Translations under genes and position numbers: made by a program
Source: Bacillota bacterium
GTDB taxonomy: Bacteria > Bacillota > Bacilli > Tumebacillales > Effusibacillaceae
DNA: 8,761 bases
Assembly (NCBI GenBank): GCA_020059765.1
Contig: JAGVBM010000282.1
Coordinates: forward strand, 1 to 8,761
Reading direction: 5' to 3'
Notes under the pieces: generated by a model
The model's input: the letters and a program-made list of their open reading frames with translations, nothing else
Told to the model about the DNA's origin: nothing
The model's database searches: none
In this document: positions 1 through 6,298 of the stretch, piece by piece
How positions within the stretch are numbered: position 1 is the stretch's first letter
Layout of the letters: the number at the start of each line of letters is the position of its first letter

Positions 1-2022
1 CAGGCCAATGGCATCCGGTATGCTGCGCAAATCTCCGCGCATCAATGTTAGATCAGCCGCTTCCATCGCCACATCCGTTCCGGTGCCAATCGCCATGCCG
101 ACATCAGCGGCCGCCAAGGCGGGGGCGTCGTTGATTCCATCGCCCACCATAGCGACGACTTTGCCCTGCTGTTTCAGTTTCACCACATGCTCCGCTTTGT
201 GTTCGGGAAGGACTTCCGCCAGCACGTGCTCGATACCCACTTGCCGGGCAATCGCTTCCGCAGTTCGACGATTGTCGCCGGTCATCATGACCACTTCAAT
301 CCCCATATTTTTCAAAGCGGAGATCGCTTCCGCCGACGTCTCTTTCACGGTGTCGGCCACAGCGATGGCTCCCGACAGCGTTCCTTCCCTGGCAATCAGC
401 ATGACCGTTTTCCCGTCCTGTTCCAGCCTTTCAATTTCTGCACGAAGCCAGGAGAAATCGATGCCGCGATCTGTCATGAATTTGCGGTTGCCGATGACAA
501 CCTGCGCCCGTTCAACTTCCACTTCAACACCATGCCCCGGAATCGCCCGGAAATTGCGGATGGGCAGCAGTTCCATTGCTTGTGTTTTTGCCTTTTCCAC
601 AATGGCTGCGGCCAACGGGTGCTCCGAACCCGTTTCGGCACTGGCGGCGATTTGCAGCAATTCTCCGTTCGATTGAGCGCTTGCCAGGAGTATATCCGTT
701 ACTTCCGGCTTGCCCTTTGTAATCGTTCCCGTTTTGTCGAGCACCACCGTGTTGATCTTGTGGGCGGTTTCCAGTGATTCACCGCCTTTAATCAGAATGC
801 CGTGTTCCGCACCGCGTCCGGTTCCTACCATAATGGCGGTCGGCGTTGCCAGTCCAAGCGCGCACGGGCAAGCGATCACCAATACGGATACGGCATGCAC
901 CAAAGCCAGTTGGAAGTCTGTCAGCAGCCACGTCAGCAGAAAGACGGCAGCGGCAATCGCCAAGACCACCGGTGTGAAGATCCCCGCTATGTTATCTGCC
1001 AATCGTTGGATCGGCGCTTTAGAGCCTTGCGCTTCGTCCACCATGCGAATGATTTGGGCCAAAACCGTATCTTTTCCGACTCTTGTCGCTTTAAAACGAA
1101 ACAAACCGTGTTTGTTGATCGTTGCCCCAATCACTTTGTCTCCGACAACCTTGCTGACCGGAACGCTTTCGCCAGTCAACATCGATTCGTCAACGCTGGA
1201 CTCTCCATCGACAATGAATCCGTCCACCGGCACCCTTTCACCCGGACGGACCACGACAATCTCATTGACTTGCACCTCTTCGATCGGAATATCCCGTTCC
1301 TCACCATCCCGTATCACCCTCGCCGTCTTGACTTGCAGATTCATCAGTTTCCTGATGGCGTCCGACGTATGTCCTTTGGCCCTCAACTCAAGGAACTTTC
1401 CGAAGAGAATCAGGGTCATGACCGTGGCAGACGCTTCATAATACACGTCTCCCTTTCCGAAGAATGTATTGTATACACTGTAAAAATAGGCCGCAGACGT
1501 GCCAAGCGCCACCAATACGTCCATGTTGGCGCTGCCGCCGCGCACCGTCTTGTACGCACCGTCATAGAAGCGCCAGCCCGGAATGAACTGCACCAATGTC
1601 GCCAACGCGAACTGGATCATAACGGGCAGCATGATCTCGATCGAAGTAAACATGCTGACCATCTGCAAAACCAGCGGAAGTGTCAACAAGGATGAAAAAA
1701 TCAGCATGTATTCCTGTTTGTTGTATTCCTGCTGCCGCCGGAACCGCTCCTCCTCTTCGTCGATCTTCGCCTGTTCTTTGGCGCCGTAACCGGCTTTCTC
1801 GACCACTTTGATGAGAGCGTCCACATCCGTTGCGCCTTCCTCAAACACAATCGTGGCTTTTTCGCTGGCCAAGTTTACGTGAACCTTTTTTACACCCGCC
1901 GCTTTCGCCAACTGTTTTTCAACTCGCGTGGAACATGCGGCGCAAGTCATGCCGGTGATGGCCAATTCGGTTCGTTTCCCATTGCCTTCCGGTCTCAGAT
2001 CCAGCGTCTCGGATGAACCCAT
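1..2022 (-). CDS. copA: Copper-exporting P1B-type ATPase CopA (C-terminus cut by window edge)
   Basis: Membrane ATPase that uses ATP to pump Cu(I) out of the cytoplasm. The 674 residues present contain, in order: one N-terminal heavy-metal-associated domain (about residues 18-85) with the metal site GMTCAAC (Cys27, Cys30); a first group of four membrane helices (about 105-213); the actuator loop with TGES at 283-286; two more helices, the second carrying the metal-transport motif CPC at 385-387 followed six residues later by proline, as in P1B-1 copper pumps; the phosphorylation motif DKTGT with Asp429; the nucleotide-domain HP pair at 468-469; and the hinge GDGIND at 627-632. The last two helices and their copper ligands, probably 60-70 residues, lie beyond the left edge. 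The ATG is preceded at 5 bases by GGAGGAGG (2028-2035). Many Bacillus CopA proteins have two HMA domains; this one has one. It follows csoR on the same strand after 84 bases, which supports Cu(I) over Cd/Zn as substrate. Confidence 0.95.
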   Translation of the reverse strand, partial: MGSSETLDLRPEGNGKRTELAITGMTCAACSTRVEKQLAKAAGVKKVHVNLASEKATIVFEEGATDVDALIKVVEKAGYGAKEQAKIDEEEERFRRQQEYNKQEYMLIFSSLLTLPLVLQMVSMFTSIEIMLPVMIQFALATLVQFIPGWRFYDGAYKTVRGGSANMDVLVALGTSAAYFYSVYNTFFGKGDVYYEASATVMTLILFGKFLELRAKGHTSDAIRKLMNLQVKTARVIRDGEERDIPIEEVQVNEIVVVRPGERVPVDGFIVDGESSVDESMLTGESVPVSKVVGDKVIGATINKHGLFRFKATRVGKDTVLAQIIRMVDEAQGSKAPIQRLADNIAGIFTPVVLAIAAAVFLLTWLLTDFQLALVHAVSVLVIACPCALGLATPTAIMVGTGRGAEHGILIKGGESLETAHKINTVVLDKTGTITKGKPEVTDILLASAQSNGELLQIAASAETGSEHPLAAAIVEKAKTQAMELLPIRNFRAIPGHGVEVEVERAQVVIGNRKFMTDRGIDFSWLRAEIERLEQDGKTVMLIAREGTLSGAIAVADTVKETSAEAISALKNMGIEVVMMTGDNRRTAEAIARQVGIEHVLAEVLPEHKAEHVVKLKQQGKVVAMVGDGINDAPALAAADVGMAIGTGTDVAMEAADLTLMRGDLRSIPDAIGL

Positions 2023-2027
2023 CTTTT

Positions 2028-2035
2028 CCTCCTCC
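2028..2035 (-). promoter_or_regulatory. Ribosome binding site of copA
   Basis: On the minus strand this reads GGAGGAGG, five bases before the ATG at 2022. An upstream ATG in the csoR-copA gap is not in the copA frame, so this site fixes the start. Confidence 0.8.
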
Positions 2036-2106
2036 TTCCCTGTCTGCCGATCGCAGAGCGCTTTGCCCCCATCAGCGTCAGCCTTTCCCCATAGACTCAA
2101 CCTTCT

Positions 2107-2379
2107 TTATTTCGTAAAAATCCGGACCACTTCCATTAACTCGTCGATATGTTTCGATCCGTCGCCATCCTTGATCGCGTCGGCTACGCAGCCCCGTGTA
2201 TGGCTGTCCAGCAAGCTGAGTCCGACTTTATTGAGCGCAGCCTTCACAGCCGCGATCTGATTCAATATGTCGACACAATAACGATCCTCTTCGATCATTT
2301 TGTGGATGCCGCGAATTTGCCCCTCGACTTTCTTCAAACGTTTCAGCAAATCTTCTTTGTTGTCCTGGTACAGATGCAT
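2107..2379 (-). CDS. csoR: Copper-sensing transcriptional repressor CsoR
   Basis: All-helical cytoplasmic repressor of the CsoR/RcnR (DUF156) family that releases DNA when it binds Cu(I). The 90-residue protein has the diagnostic Cu(I) ligands Cys35, His60 and Cys64 (C-x24-H-x3-C), with Tyr34 and Glu80 matching the second-shell positions known in the Mycobacterium tuberculosis protein. The N-terminal stretch with KRLKKVEGQIRGI (residues 13-25) is the typical first helix. The start was placed at the ATG ending at 2379 because GGGAGGTG (2385-2392) lies five bases upstream. A further in-frame ATG at 2424 would add 15 unconserved residues and overlaps the predicted -10 box, so it is unlikely to be translated. 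It lies upstream of copA on the same strand and should regulate the pair. Confidence 0.95.
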   Translation of the reverse strand: MHLYQDNKEDLLKRLKKVEGQIRGIHKMIEEDRYCVDILNQIAAVKAALNKVGLSLLDSHTRGCVADAIKDGDGSKHIDELMEVVRIFTK

Positions 2380-2423
2380 AACCACACCTCCCTCGCAGCC
2401 AGTTGACGAATCTGCACAACACA

Positions 2424-2452
2424 CTTATACCATACCCCCCTACTGTAGTCAA
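2424..2452 (-). promoter_or_regulatory. Predicted promoter of the csoR-copA operon
   Basis: On the minus strand, TTGACT (2447-2452) and TATAAG (2424-2429) resemble vegetative -35 and -10 boxes with an optimal 17-base spacer. Transcription would start near 2417 and give a leader of about 40 bases before csoR. A second TTGACT at 2455-2460 has no suitably spaced -10 box. Confidence 0.7.
2432..2449 (-). promoter_or_regulatory. Probable CsoR operator
   Basis: The plus strand reads ATACCCCCCTACTGTAGT. CsoR operators of Bacilli contain a GC-rich core flanked by TA, of the general form TACCC-TA-GGGGTA. Here one half (TACCCCCCTA) fits well and the other half is degenerate. Its place inside the 17-base promoter spacer of csoR is where a repressor of this family would be expected. 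The assignment rests on this match and on context. Confidence 0.6.
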
Positions 2453-2462
2453 ATAGTCAAAT
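2447..2462. repeat. Tandem 8-bp repeat AGTCAAAT x2
   Basis: AGTCAAAT occurs twice without a gap. Read on the minus strand, each copy contains a TTGACT -35-like box; only the one nearer csoR is correctly spaced from TATAAG. Confidence 0.6.
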
Positions 2463-2536
2463 ATGCATTTTTTTCTGATTCTTCTCTTCCATTCCTTTTT
2501 GCATATGCTAACTTAGTAAGAAAGGGAGTGAGTGTT

Positions 2537-2812
2537 ATGATCGTAAAAGTGTTTGCCACTTTTCGCCAGATTGTTTCCGGGAAAGAAATAACGCTTCCCG
2601 TCAAAGACAACCAGACGATCCGCGAACTGCTTGCCGTGCTCATCGACCGGTTCCCCGCTTTTCAAGATGAGTTGTTTGATCAGCATGAACAACTGAAGCC
2701 TTTTGTGCACGTATTTGTAAACGGAAAAAACATCATCCACGGTGACGGACTCGATACGGTATTGTCGGCAACAGATGAGGTGGCCTTAATTCCGCCGGTT
2801 GGAGGGGGTTAA
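2537..2812 (+). CDS. MoaD/ThiS-family ubiquitin-like sulfur carrier
   Basis: Small cytoplasmic beta-grasp protein of 91 residues. In this family the C-terminal glycine is adenylated by a MoeB/ThiF-type E1-like enzyme, converted to thiocarboxylate, and donates sulfur, usually to make the dithiolene of molybdopterin. Features seen are the N-terminal strand MIVKVFATFRQI, the acidic-hydrophobic middle, the turn with VFVNGK (about 59-64), and the end IPPVGGG with the essential Gly-Gly tail. This resembles the 'archaeal MoaD' subfamily of similar length, common next to tungsten aldehyde oxidoreductases. The ATG at 2537 was chosen because GGGAGTG (2524-2530) lies six bases upstream and the family begins there; the open frame runs further upstream but that part is unrelated. 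No E1 partner or MoaE is in the window. A role in supplying cofactor for the oxidoreductase at 7529-8761 is inferred. A SAMP-like protein-tagging or other sulfur-transfer role cannot be excluded. Confidence 0.88.
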   Translation: MIVKVFATFRQIVSGKEITLPVKDNQTIRELLAVLIDRFPAFQDELFDQHEQLKPFVHVFVNGKNIIHGDGLDTVLSATDEVALIPPVGGG

Positions 2813-2814
2813 GA

Positions 2815-3087
2815 TTGAGACTGGAATTTCGCGGTCTCCATCAATCTTCCTATATCCGGTTTTTGCAAGAACTGGGCGGCACTTCGGAACCATCCTCATC
2901 GCTTGATGACTCTGTCACATGTATAAGGGGGGAAGGTTGGACCGCATCCCTCGAACCGGAAAGCTGCCTTTCTTTCTCAAAATCGCTCTGTCTTCCCCGT
3001 ACCTTTATTACTTTTTCCGGTGATCCGACCGCCGTCGAACGGGTGGTTGCACAGTTTCGCCTGAAAGCCTTGCGCGGCGGAGGATGA
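2815..3087 (+). CDS. Small protein resembling the C-terminal domain of MoaD-related protein (DUF1952-like)
   Basis: A 90-residue soluble protein translated from TTG at 2815, with GGAGGGGG (2801-2808) six bases upstream; that site overlaps the last codons of the MoaD-like gene, so the two are almost certainly translationally coupled. The order of motifs is an N-terminal helix with SSYIRFLQELGG (11-22), a GEGW turn (39-42), a strand with LPRTFITFSGDP (60-71), a helix ERVVAQFRLKAL (75-86), and the end RGGG. From memory, the fused Thermus thermophilus 'MoaD-related protein' has a second domain with the same layout (helix ending in WGGT, closing RGGG); a profile search for DUF1952 would settle this. 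The function of that domain is not known to me. Three cysteines (36, 51, 59) are present but form no recognised motif. The glycine-rich tail could itself be a thiocarboxylation site, which is speculative. Confidence 0.75.
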   Translation: MRLEFRGLHQSSYIRFLQELGGTSEPSSSLDDSVTCIRGEGWTASLEPESCLSFSKSLCLPRTFITFSGDPTAVERVVAQFRLKALRGGG

Positions 3088-3115
3088 TCGCTGCATCCCA
3101 CATATTTTCGATTTC

Positions 3116-3146
3116 ATCCCCATCCGCTGCTCTGCCGGATGGGGAT
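3116..3146 (+). terminator. Hairpin, possible terminator of the moaD-like pair
   Basis: A perfect 11-bp stem (ATCCCCATCCG at 3116-3126 against 3136-3146) with a 9-base loop lies 28 bases after the stop codon of the preceding gene. The following bases (TTCAATATT) are only moderately T-rich, so this is a weak intrinsic terminator or an attenuating hairpin before the ger operon. Confidence 0.5.
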
Positions 3147-3182
3147 TTCAATATTCTATGGGAATTTCAATATTATACGGAT
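3145..3182. repeat. Imperfect 19-bp tandem repeat upstream of the ger operon
   Basis: ATTTCAATATT is repeated exactly at 3145-3155 and 3164-3174, and about 15 of 19 positions agree across the whole unit. The first copy overlaps the right arm of the hairpin. The repeat occupies the region where a forespore sigma-G promoter for the ger operon would be expected, but no convincing pair of sigma-G boxes at correct spacing could be assigned. Confidence 0.55.
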
Positions 3183-3219
3183 ATTTTGGAAATGCTTACA
3201 TACACAAAGGGGGATGATT

Positions 3220-4812
3220 ATGGGATTTGTCCGCTCCATCAAGAAAATTAACAAACAAAGACGTCCTCTTCATCATCCGCACCTCGATGCGGAACACGAA
3301 CCGCTGCTCGCCTCACTTGCCCTTAATCTGTCCAAGATTCGGCAGACCATGGGGCAAAGTTCCGATCTTATCGTTCGCGAAATCTTGCTTCGCCAAGACC
3401 CGCTTGTGATACAGGCAGCCATCGTATACATGGACGGACTCGCCGACGTAAAGGCCGTTCAGGATTTTATCCTGCCATCCCTGATGCAGCATCGACATTC
3501 ACTTCCCTCTTCGCTGCTGCAAATTGCTGATCTCATCAATGAAATTAAGCAAATGTCGTTGACTGTCGCCAATCTCCGTGAGATTACCGACTTCACCGGA
3601 TTATTCGAAAGTATTCTGTCCGGCGGCACCGTGATTTTGCTGGACGGAGCAGCGATCGGACTTGCCGTCAATACGGAAGGCTGGGAAGACAGAAATGTCG
3701 AGGAATCCACTTCGCAAACCGTTGTCCGGGGACCCAAGGAAGGTTTTACCGAAAACTTGCGGACCAATACCGCTCTGATACGCAGAAGAATCAAAGATCC
3801 CAGATTATGGCTGGAAACACGAACGATGGGACAGATGACGAAAACGAGTGTGGCCCTTATGTATATCAGAGAATTGGCTAACGAAAAAGTTATTGAAGAG
3901 GTACGAATCAGACTGGACCGGGTGCGAATCGACGGTATTCTGGAAAGCGGTTATGTCGAAGAACTCATTCAGGATGAAACGTTCACCCCCTTCCCCACTG
4001 TCTTTAATTCGGAACGTCCCGATGCGGTTGCCGGCGGGTTATTGGAAGGGCGGATTGCCATCTTGGTCGACGGGACACCGTTTGTACTGTTGGTTCCCGC
4101 TTTGTTCACCCAGTTTTTTCAATCTCCGGAAGATTACTATCAACGGGCGGATATATCCACCCTGATACGAATGCTGCGGTTTTTCAGCTTTTTTATCGCT
4201 CTGCTCGGACCTTCCCTGTATATTGCGATCACAACCTTTCACCAGCAAATGATTCCGACAACCCTATTGATCAGTCTCGCGGCACAACGGGAAGGCATTC
4301 CCTTCCCTGCATTTGTGGAAGCATTCATGATGGAACTAACGTTTGAAATATTACGGGAGGCGGGAACGCGCATGCCGCGTAATGTCGGACAAGCGTTGTC
4401 CATTGTGGGGGCCTTGGTGATTGGTCAATCGGCGGTGGAAGCAGGTATCATATCGGCAGCCATGGTGATTGTCGTTTCGATCACCGCAATCGCCAGTTTT
4501 GTCCTGCCTTCCTATAACTTTGCGATATCCGTGCGGATTCTGCGTTTTCTCTTCATGGGATTAGCCGCTTCTTTCGGATTGTTCGGGATTATGTTGGGCA
4601 TGCTGGCCATGGTCTTGCATCTTTCCAGCCTGCGATCTTTCGGTGTGCCTTATTTGTCGCCGTTTGCTCCGTTGAACTATATGGGACAAAAAGACTCCAT
4701 GTTTCGTTTCCCGCATTGGAGCTTGTTGACGCGGCCCCGCTTGATCAGCCAGATTAACGTGATTCGCGAGGAGACTCCTCCCGCGCAAAAGCCGAATCGG
4801 CGAGAAACGTAA
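3220..4812 (+). CDS. Spore germinant receptor A subunit (GerAA/GerKA family)
   Basis: Membrane subunit of a nutrient germinant receptor in the spore inner membrane; GerA-family receptors are thought to act as ligand-gated ion channels formed by the A subunit. The 530 residues include a hydrophilic N-terminal region (1-315) with family motifs such as GPKEGFTE (171-178) and DPRLWLET (193-200), and a membrane domain from about 316 to 470. The signature EAGTRMPRNVGQALSIVG (380-397) and the tail motif PFAPLNY (481-487) are typical of this family. The length is usual. The ATG at 3220 is used because AAAGGGGG (3206-3213) lies six bases before it; an ATG at 3214 touches that site. First gene of a four-gene operon, followed by the C-subunit gene after 18 bases. 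The ligand cannot be predicted. Confidence 0.95.
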   Translation: MGFVRSIKKINKQRRPLHHPHLDAEHEPLLASLALNLSKIRQTMGQSSDLIVREILLRQDPLVIQAAIVYMDGLADVKAVQDFILPSLMQHRHSLPSSLLQIADLINEIKQMSLTVANLREITDFTGLFESILSGGTVILLDGAAIGLAVNTEGWEDRNVEESTSQTVVRGPKEGFTENLRTNTALIRRRIKDPRLWLETRTMGQMTKTSVALMYIRELANEKVIEEVRIRLDRVRIDGILESGYVEELIQDETFTPFPTVFNSERPDAVAGGLLEGRIAILVDGTPFVLLVPALFTQFFQSPEDYYQRADISTLIRMLRFFSFFIALLGPSLYIAITTFHQQMIPTTLLISLAAQREGIPFPAFVEAFMMELTFEILREAGTRMPRNVGQALSIVGALVIGQSAVEAGIISAAMVIVVSITAIASFVLPSYNFAISVRILRFLFMGLAASFGLFGIMLGMLAMVLHLSSLRSFGVPYLSPFAPLNYMGQKDSMFRFPHWSLLTRPRLISQINVIREETPPAQKPNRRET

Positions 4813-4830
4813 CAGAGGCAGGTGACGTTC

Positions 4831-6027
4831 ATGCTTCGCAAATTGGGATTCCATCTGATCCTGTTCACGCTGTTGTTCTCTCTCGTCGGCTGCTGGAGCC
4901 GGAAAGAACTGAACGATCTTGCGATTGCGATGGGAATGGCAATTGACAAAGCGGAACAGGGGTACAAAGTAACCGTGCAAGTCGTGAATCCGAGCGAAAT
5001 TGCCCTCAAGCAAGCCAGCACGATGCGCAGCCCCGTCTCCGTACATTCGGAAACGGGGGAAACTTTGTTTGAAGCGATTCGAAAAATCACCAAAGTTTCC
5101 CCACGAAAAATGTACTTTGCCCATTTGCGAATCCTTGTGCTCAGCGAAGAGGTTGCAAGAGACGGTATAAGCAAGGTGCTGGATTTTATCTCACGGGAGC
5201 CCGAATTCCGCACCGACTTCTATTTGACTGTAGCAAAAGATCAGCCAGCGGGGAATGTATTGAAAACTCTGACCATAATTGAGAAAATTCCTGCCAACAA
5301 ATTGTACCTTTCACTGGAAACGTCGGAAAAAACATGGGCCCCGACAGTTGCCCTGCAATTGGATGAATTAGTCTCCAACATCTTATCCGACGGAATCAAT
5401 CCGGTCATTACCGGAATCGAAGTCATAGGCGACAAATCTGTTGGACAAACTAGGAAGAACGTGGAAACCGTTGCACCTACCCGACTGAAGTATACGTCAG
5501 TTGCAGTTTTTAAAAAAGACAAATTGGTTGGCTGGCTCAATGAAGAGGAAAGCAAAGGGTACAATTACATAATGGGCAATGTGAAAAGCACCGTGGGTCA
5601 CGTCAATTGTCCGCAGGGGGGAAACGTCCTCATGGAGGTCATTCGCACGAAATCGGATATTAAAGCGTCCGTTACAGAAGATCATCCGAGGATCAATGTT
5701 CACCTCGCCGTTGAAGAAAACGTGGCCGAAGCAAATTGCAGCATTGATCTGTTGAATCCGGACACCATTGACCATTTGCAAACAAAAGCTGAAAAAATCA
5801 TCAAATCTTTTATGGAACAGGCAATCCGCAAGACGCAAACCGAATATCAAGCGGATATCTTCGGCTTTGGCGAAGCTGTACGCCGGGAGAACCCGGATGT
5901 TTGGAAGAAACTGCGAAACAATTGGAGTGCCGTGTTCGCCGAACTGCCCGTCGATATTCAAGTGGACGTTAAAATCCGGCGTGTCGGCACCACCAACCAA
6001 TCATTGCAAAAAGAGATGCAGGAGTAA
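4831..6027 (+). CDS. Spore germinant receptor C subunit, lipoprotein (GerAC/GerKC family)
   Basis: Lipid-anchored subunit of the germinant receptor, expected on the outer face of the spore inner membrane. The 398-residue protein starts with a lipoprotein signal peptide: MLRK, a hydrophobic stretch, and the lipobox LVGC with Cys21 as the lipidated residue, followed by WSRKELNDLAI as in most GerAC proteins. The N-terminal domain carries the family pattern HLRILVLSEEVARDG (98-112); the C-terminal part (about 205-398) matches the conserved GerAC fold and contains the typical closing FGEAVRR...W segment (about 346-358). ATG at 4831 has AGGTGA (4820-4825) five bases upstream; an in-frame GTG at 4822 with AGAGG before it is an alternative adding three residues. 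Six bases separate its stop from the next gene. Confidence 0.94.
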   Translation: MLRKLGFHLILFTLLFSLVGCWSRKELNDLAIAMGMAIDKAEQGYKVTVQVVNPSEIALKQASTMRSPVSVHSETGETLFEAIRKITKVSPRKMYFAHLRILVLSEEVARDGISKVLDFISREPEFRTDFYLTVAKDQPAGNVLKTLTIIEKIPANKLYLSLETSEKTWAPTVALQLDELVSNILSDGINPVITGIEVIGDKSVGQTRKNVETVAPTRLKYTSVAVFKKDKLVGWLNEEESKGYNYIMGNVKSTVGHVNCPQGGNVLMEVIRTKSDIKASVTEDHPRINVHLAVEENVAEANCSIDLLNPDTIDHLQTKAEKIIKSFMEQAIRKTQTEYQADIFGFGEAVRRENPDVWKKLRNNWSAVFAELPVDIQVDVKIRRVGTTNQSLQKEMQE

Positions 6028-6033
6028 ACTGGC

Positions 6034-6267
6034 ATGGCACAACTATCCCTGATCGCTGCCGCAGCCATTGTCATTGTTCTGATGGAAGTTCCCTATCTGC
6101 GAAAAAACTCTTCGCAGAAAGATCTTTGGGTATTTTATCTGATGCTCGGAATCGGAGTTGCAATTAACGGTGCGCAAGGACTGCAGATTCAACTGCCGAA
6201 TCCGGCAGAATGGATGGAAGCCGTTTTCAATCCGCTCAGCAGCCTTGTGTTTCGGCTCTTACAGTGA
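6034..6267 (+). CDS. Small two-helix membrane protein, germinant receptor D subunit
   Basis: A 77-residue membrane protein with two hydrophobic helices (about 4-20 and 31-49) joined by a basic loop (YLRKNSSQK). The EVPYLRK turn after helix 1, the DLWVFY start of helix 2, and the LPNPAEWMEAVFNPL tail fit the D-subunit proteins described in several Bacillus ger operons (for example gerKD and gerUD), which modulate the rate of germination by the cognate receptor. Translation is coupled: the site CAGGAG (6019-6024) overlaps the end of the C-subunit gene. It should associate with the receptor in the spore inner membrane. Identification rests on size, topology and operon position; the family is poorly conserved in sequence. 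Confidence 0.85.
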   Translation: MAQLSLIAAAAIVIVLMEVPYLRKNSSQKDLWVFYLMLGIGVAINGAQGLQIQLPNPAEWMEAVFNPLSSLVFRLLQ

Positions 6268-6298
6268 AGAACCATTTGTCCACAAAGGCGGTCAGACT

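Noticed and set aside
8..1789. Several long open frames on the plus strand opposite copA
   Set aside because: Their products are low-complexity and match no family, while the minus strand carries an uninterrupted P-type ATPase with all motifs in order.
2380..2424. Longer start for csoR, adding 15 residues
   Set aside because: The ATG overlaps the predicted -10 box, lacks a ribosome binding site, and the extra residues are not typical of CsoR, whereas the start at 2379 has a strong site.
2300..2536. N-terminal extension of the MoaD-like protein and overlapping frames over csoR
   Set aside because: The extension is antisense to csoR and the family fold begins at the ATG at 2537, which has its own ribosome binding site.
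2453..2536. Promoter for the moaD-like gene, including the palindrome GCATATGC at 2501-2508
   Set aside because: No pair of -35 and -10 boxes with acceptable spacing could be found; the palindrome is too short to interpret alone.
3183..3205. CATACAC at about 3200 as a sigma-G -10 box
   Set aside because: It lies against the ribosome binding site of the A-subunit gene, leaving no room for a transcription start upstream of it.
6158..6298. N-terminal extension of the GerAB-type protein by 47 residues
   Set aside because: It overlaps the D-subunit gene, is basic and unlike the family, and the ATG at 6299 begins the conserved sequence with a ribosome binding site.
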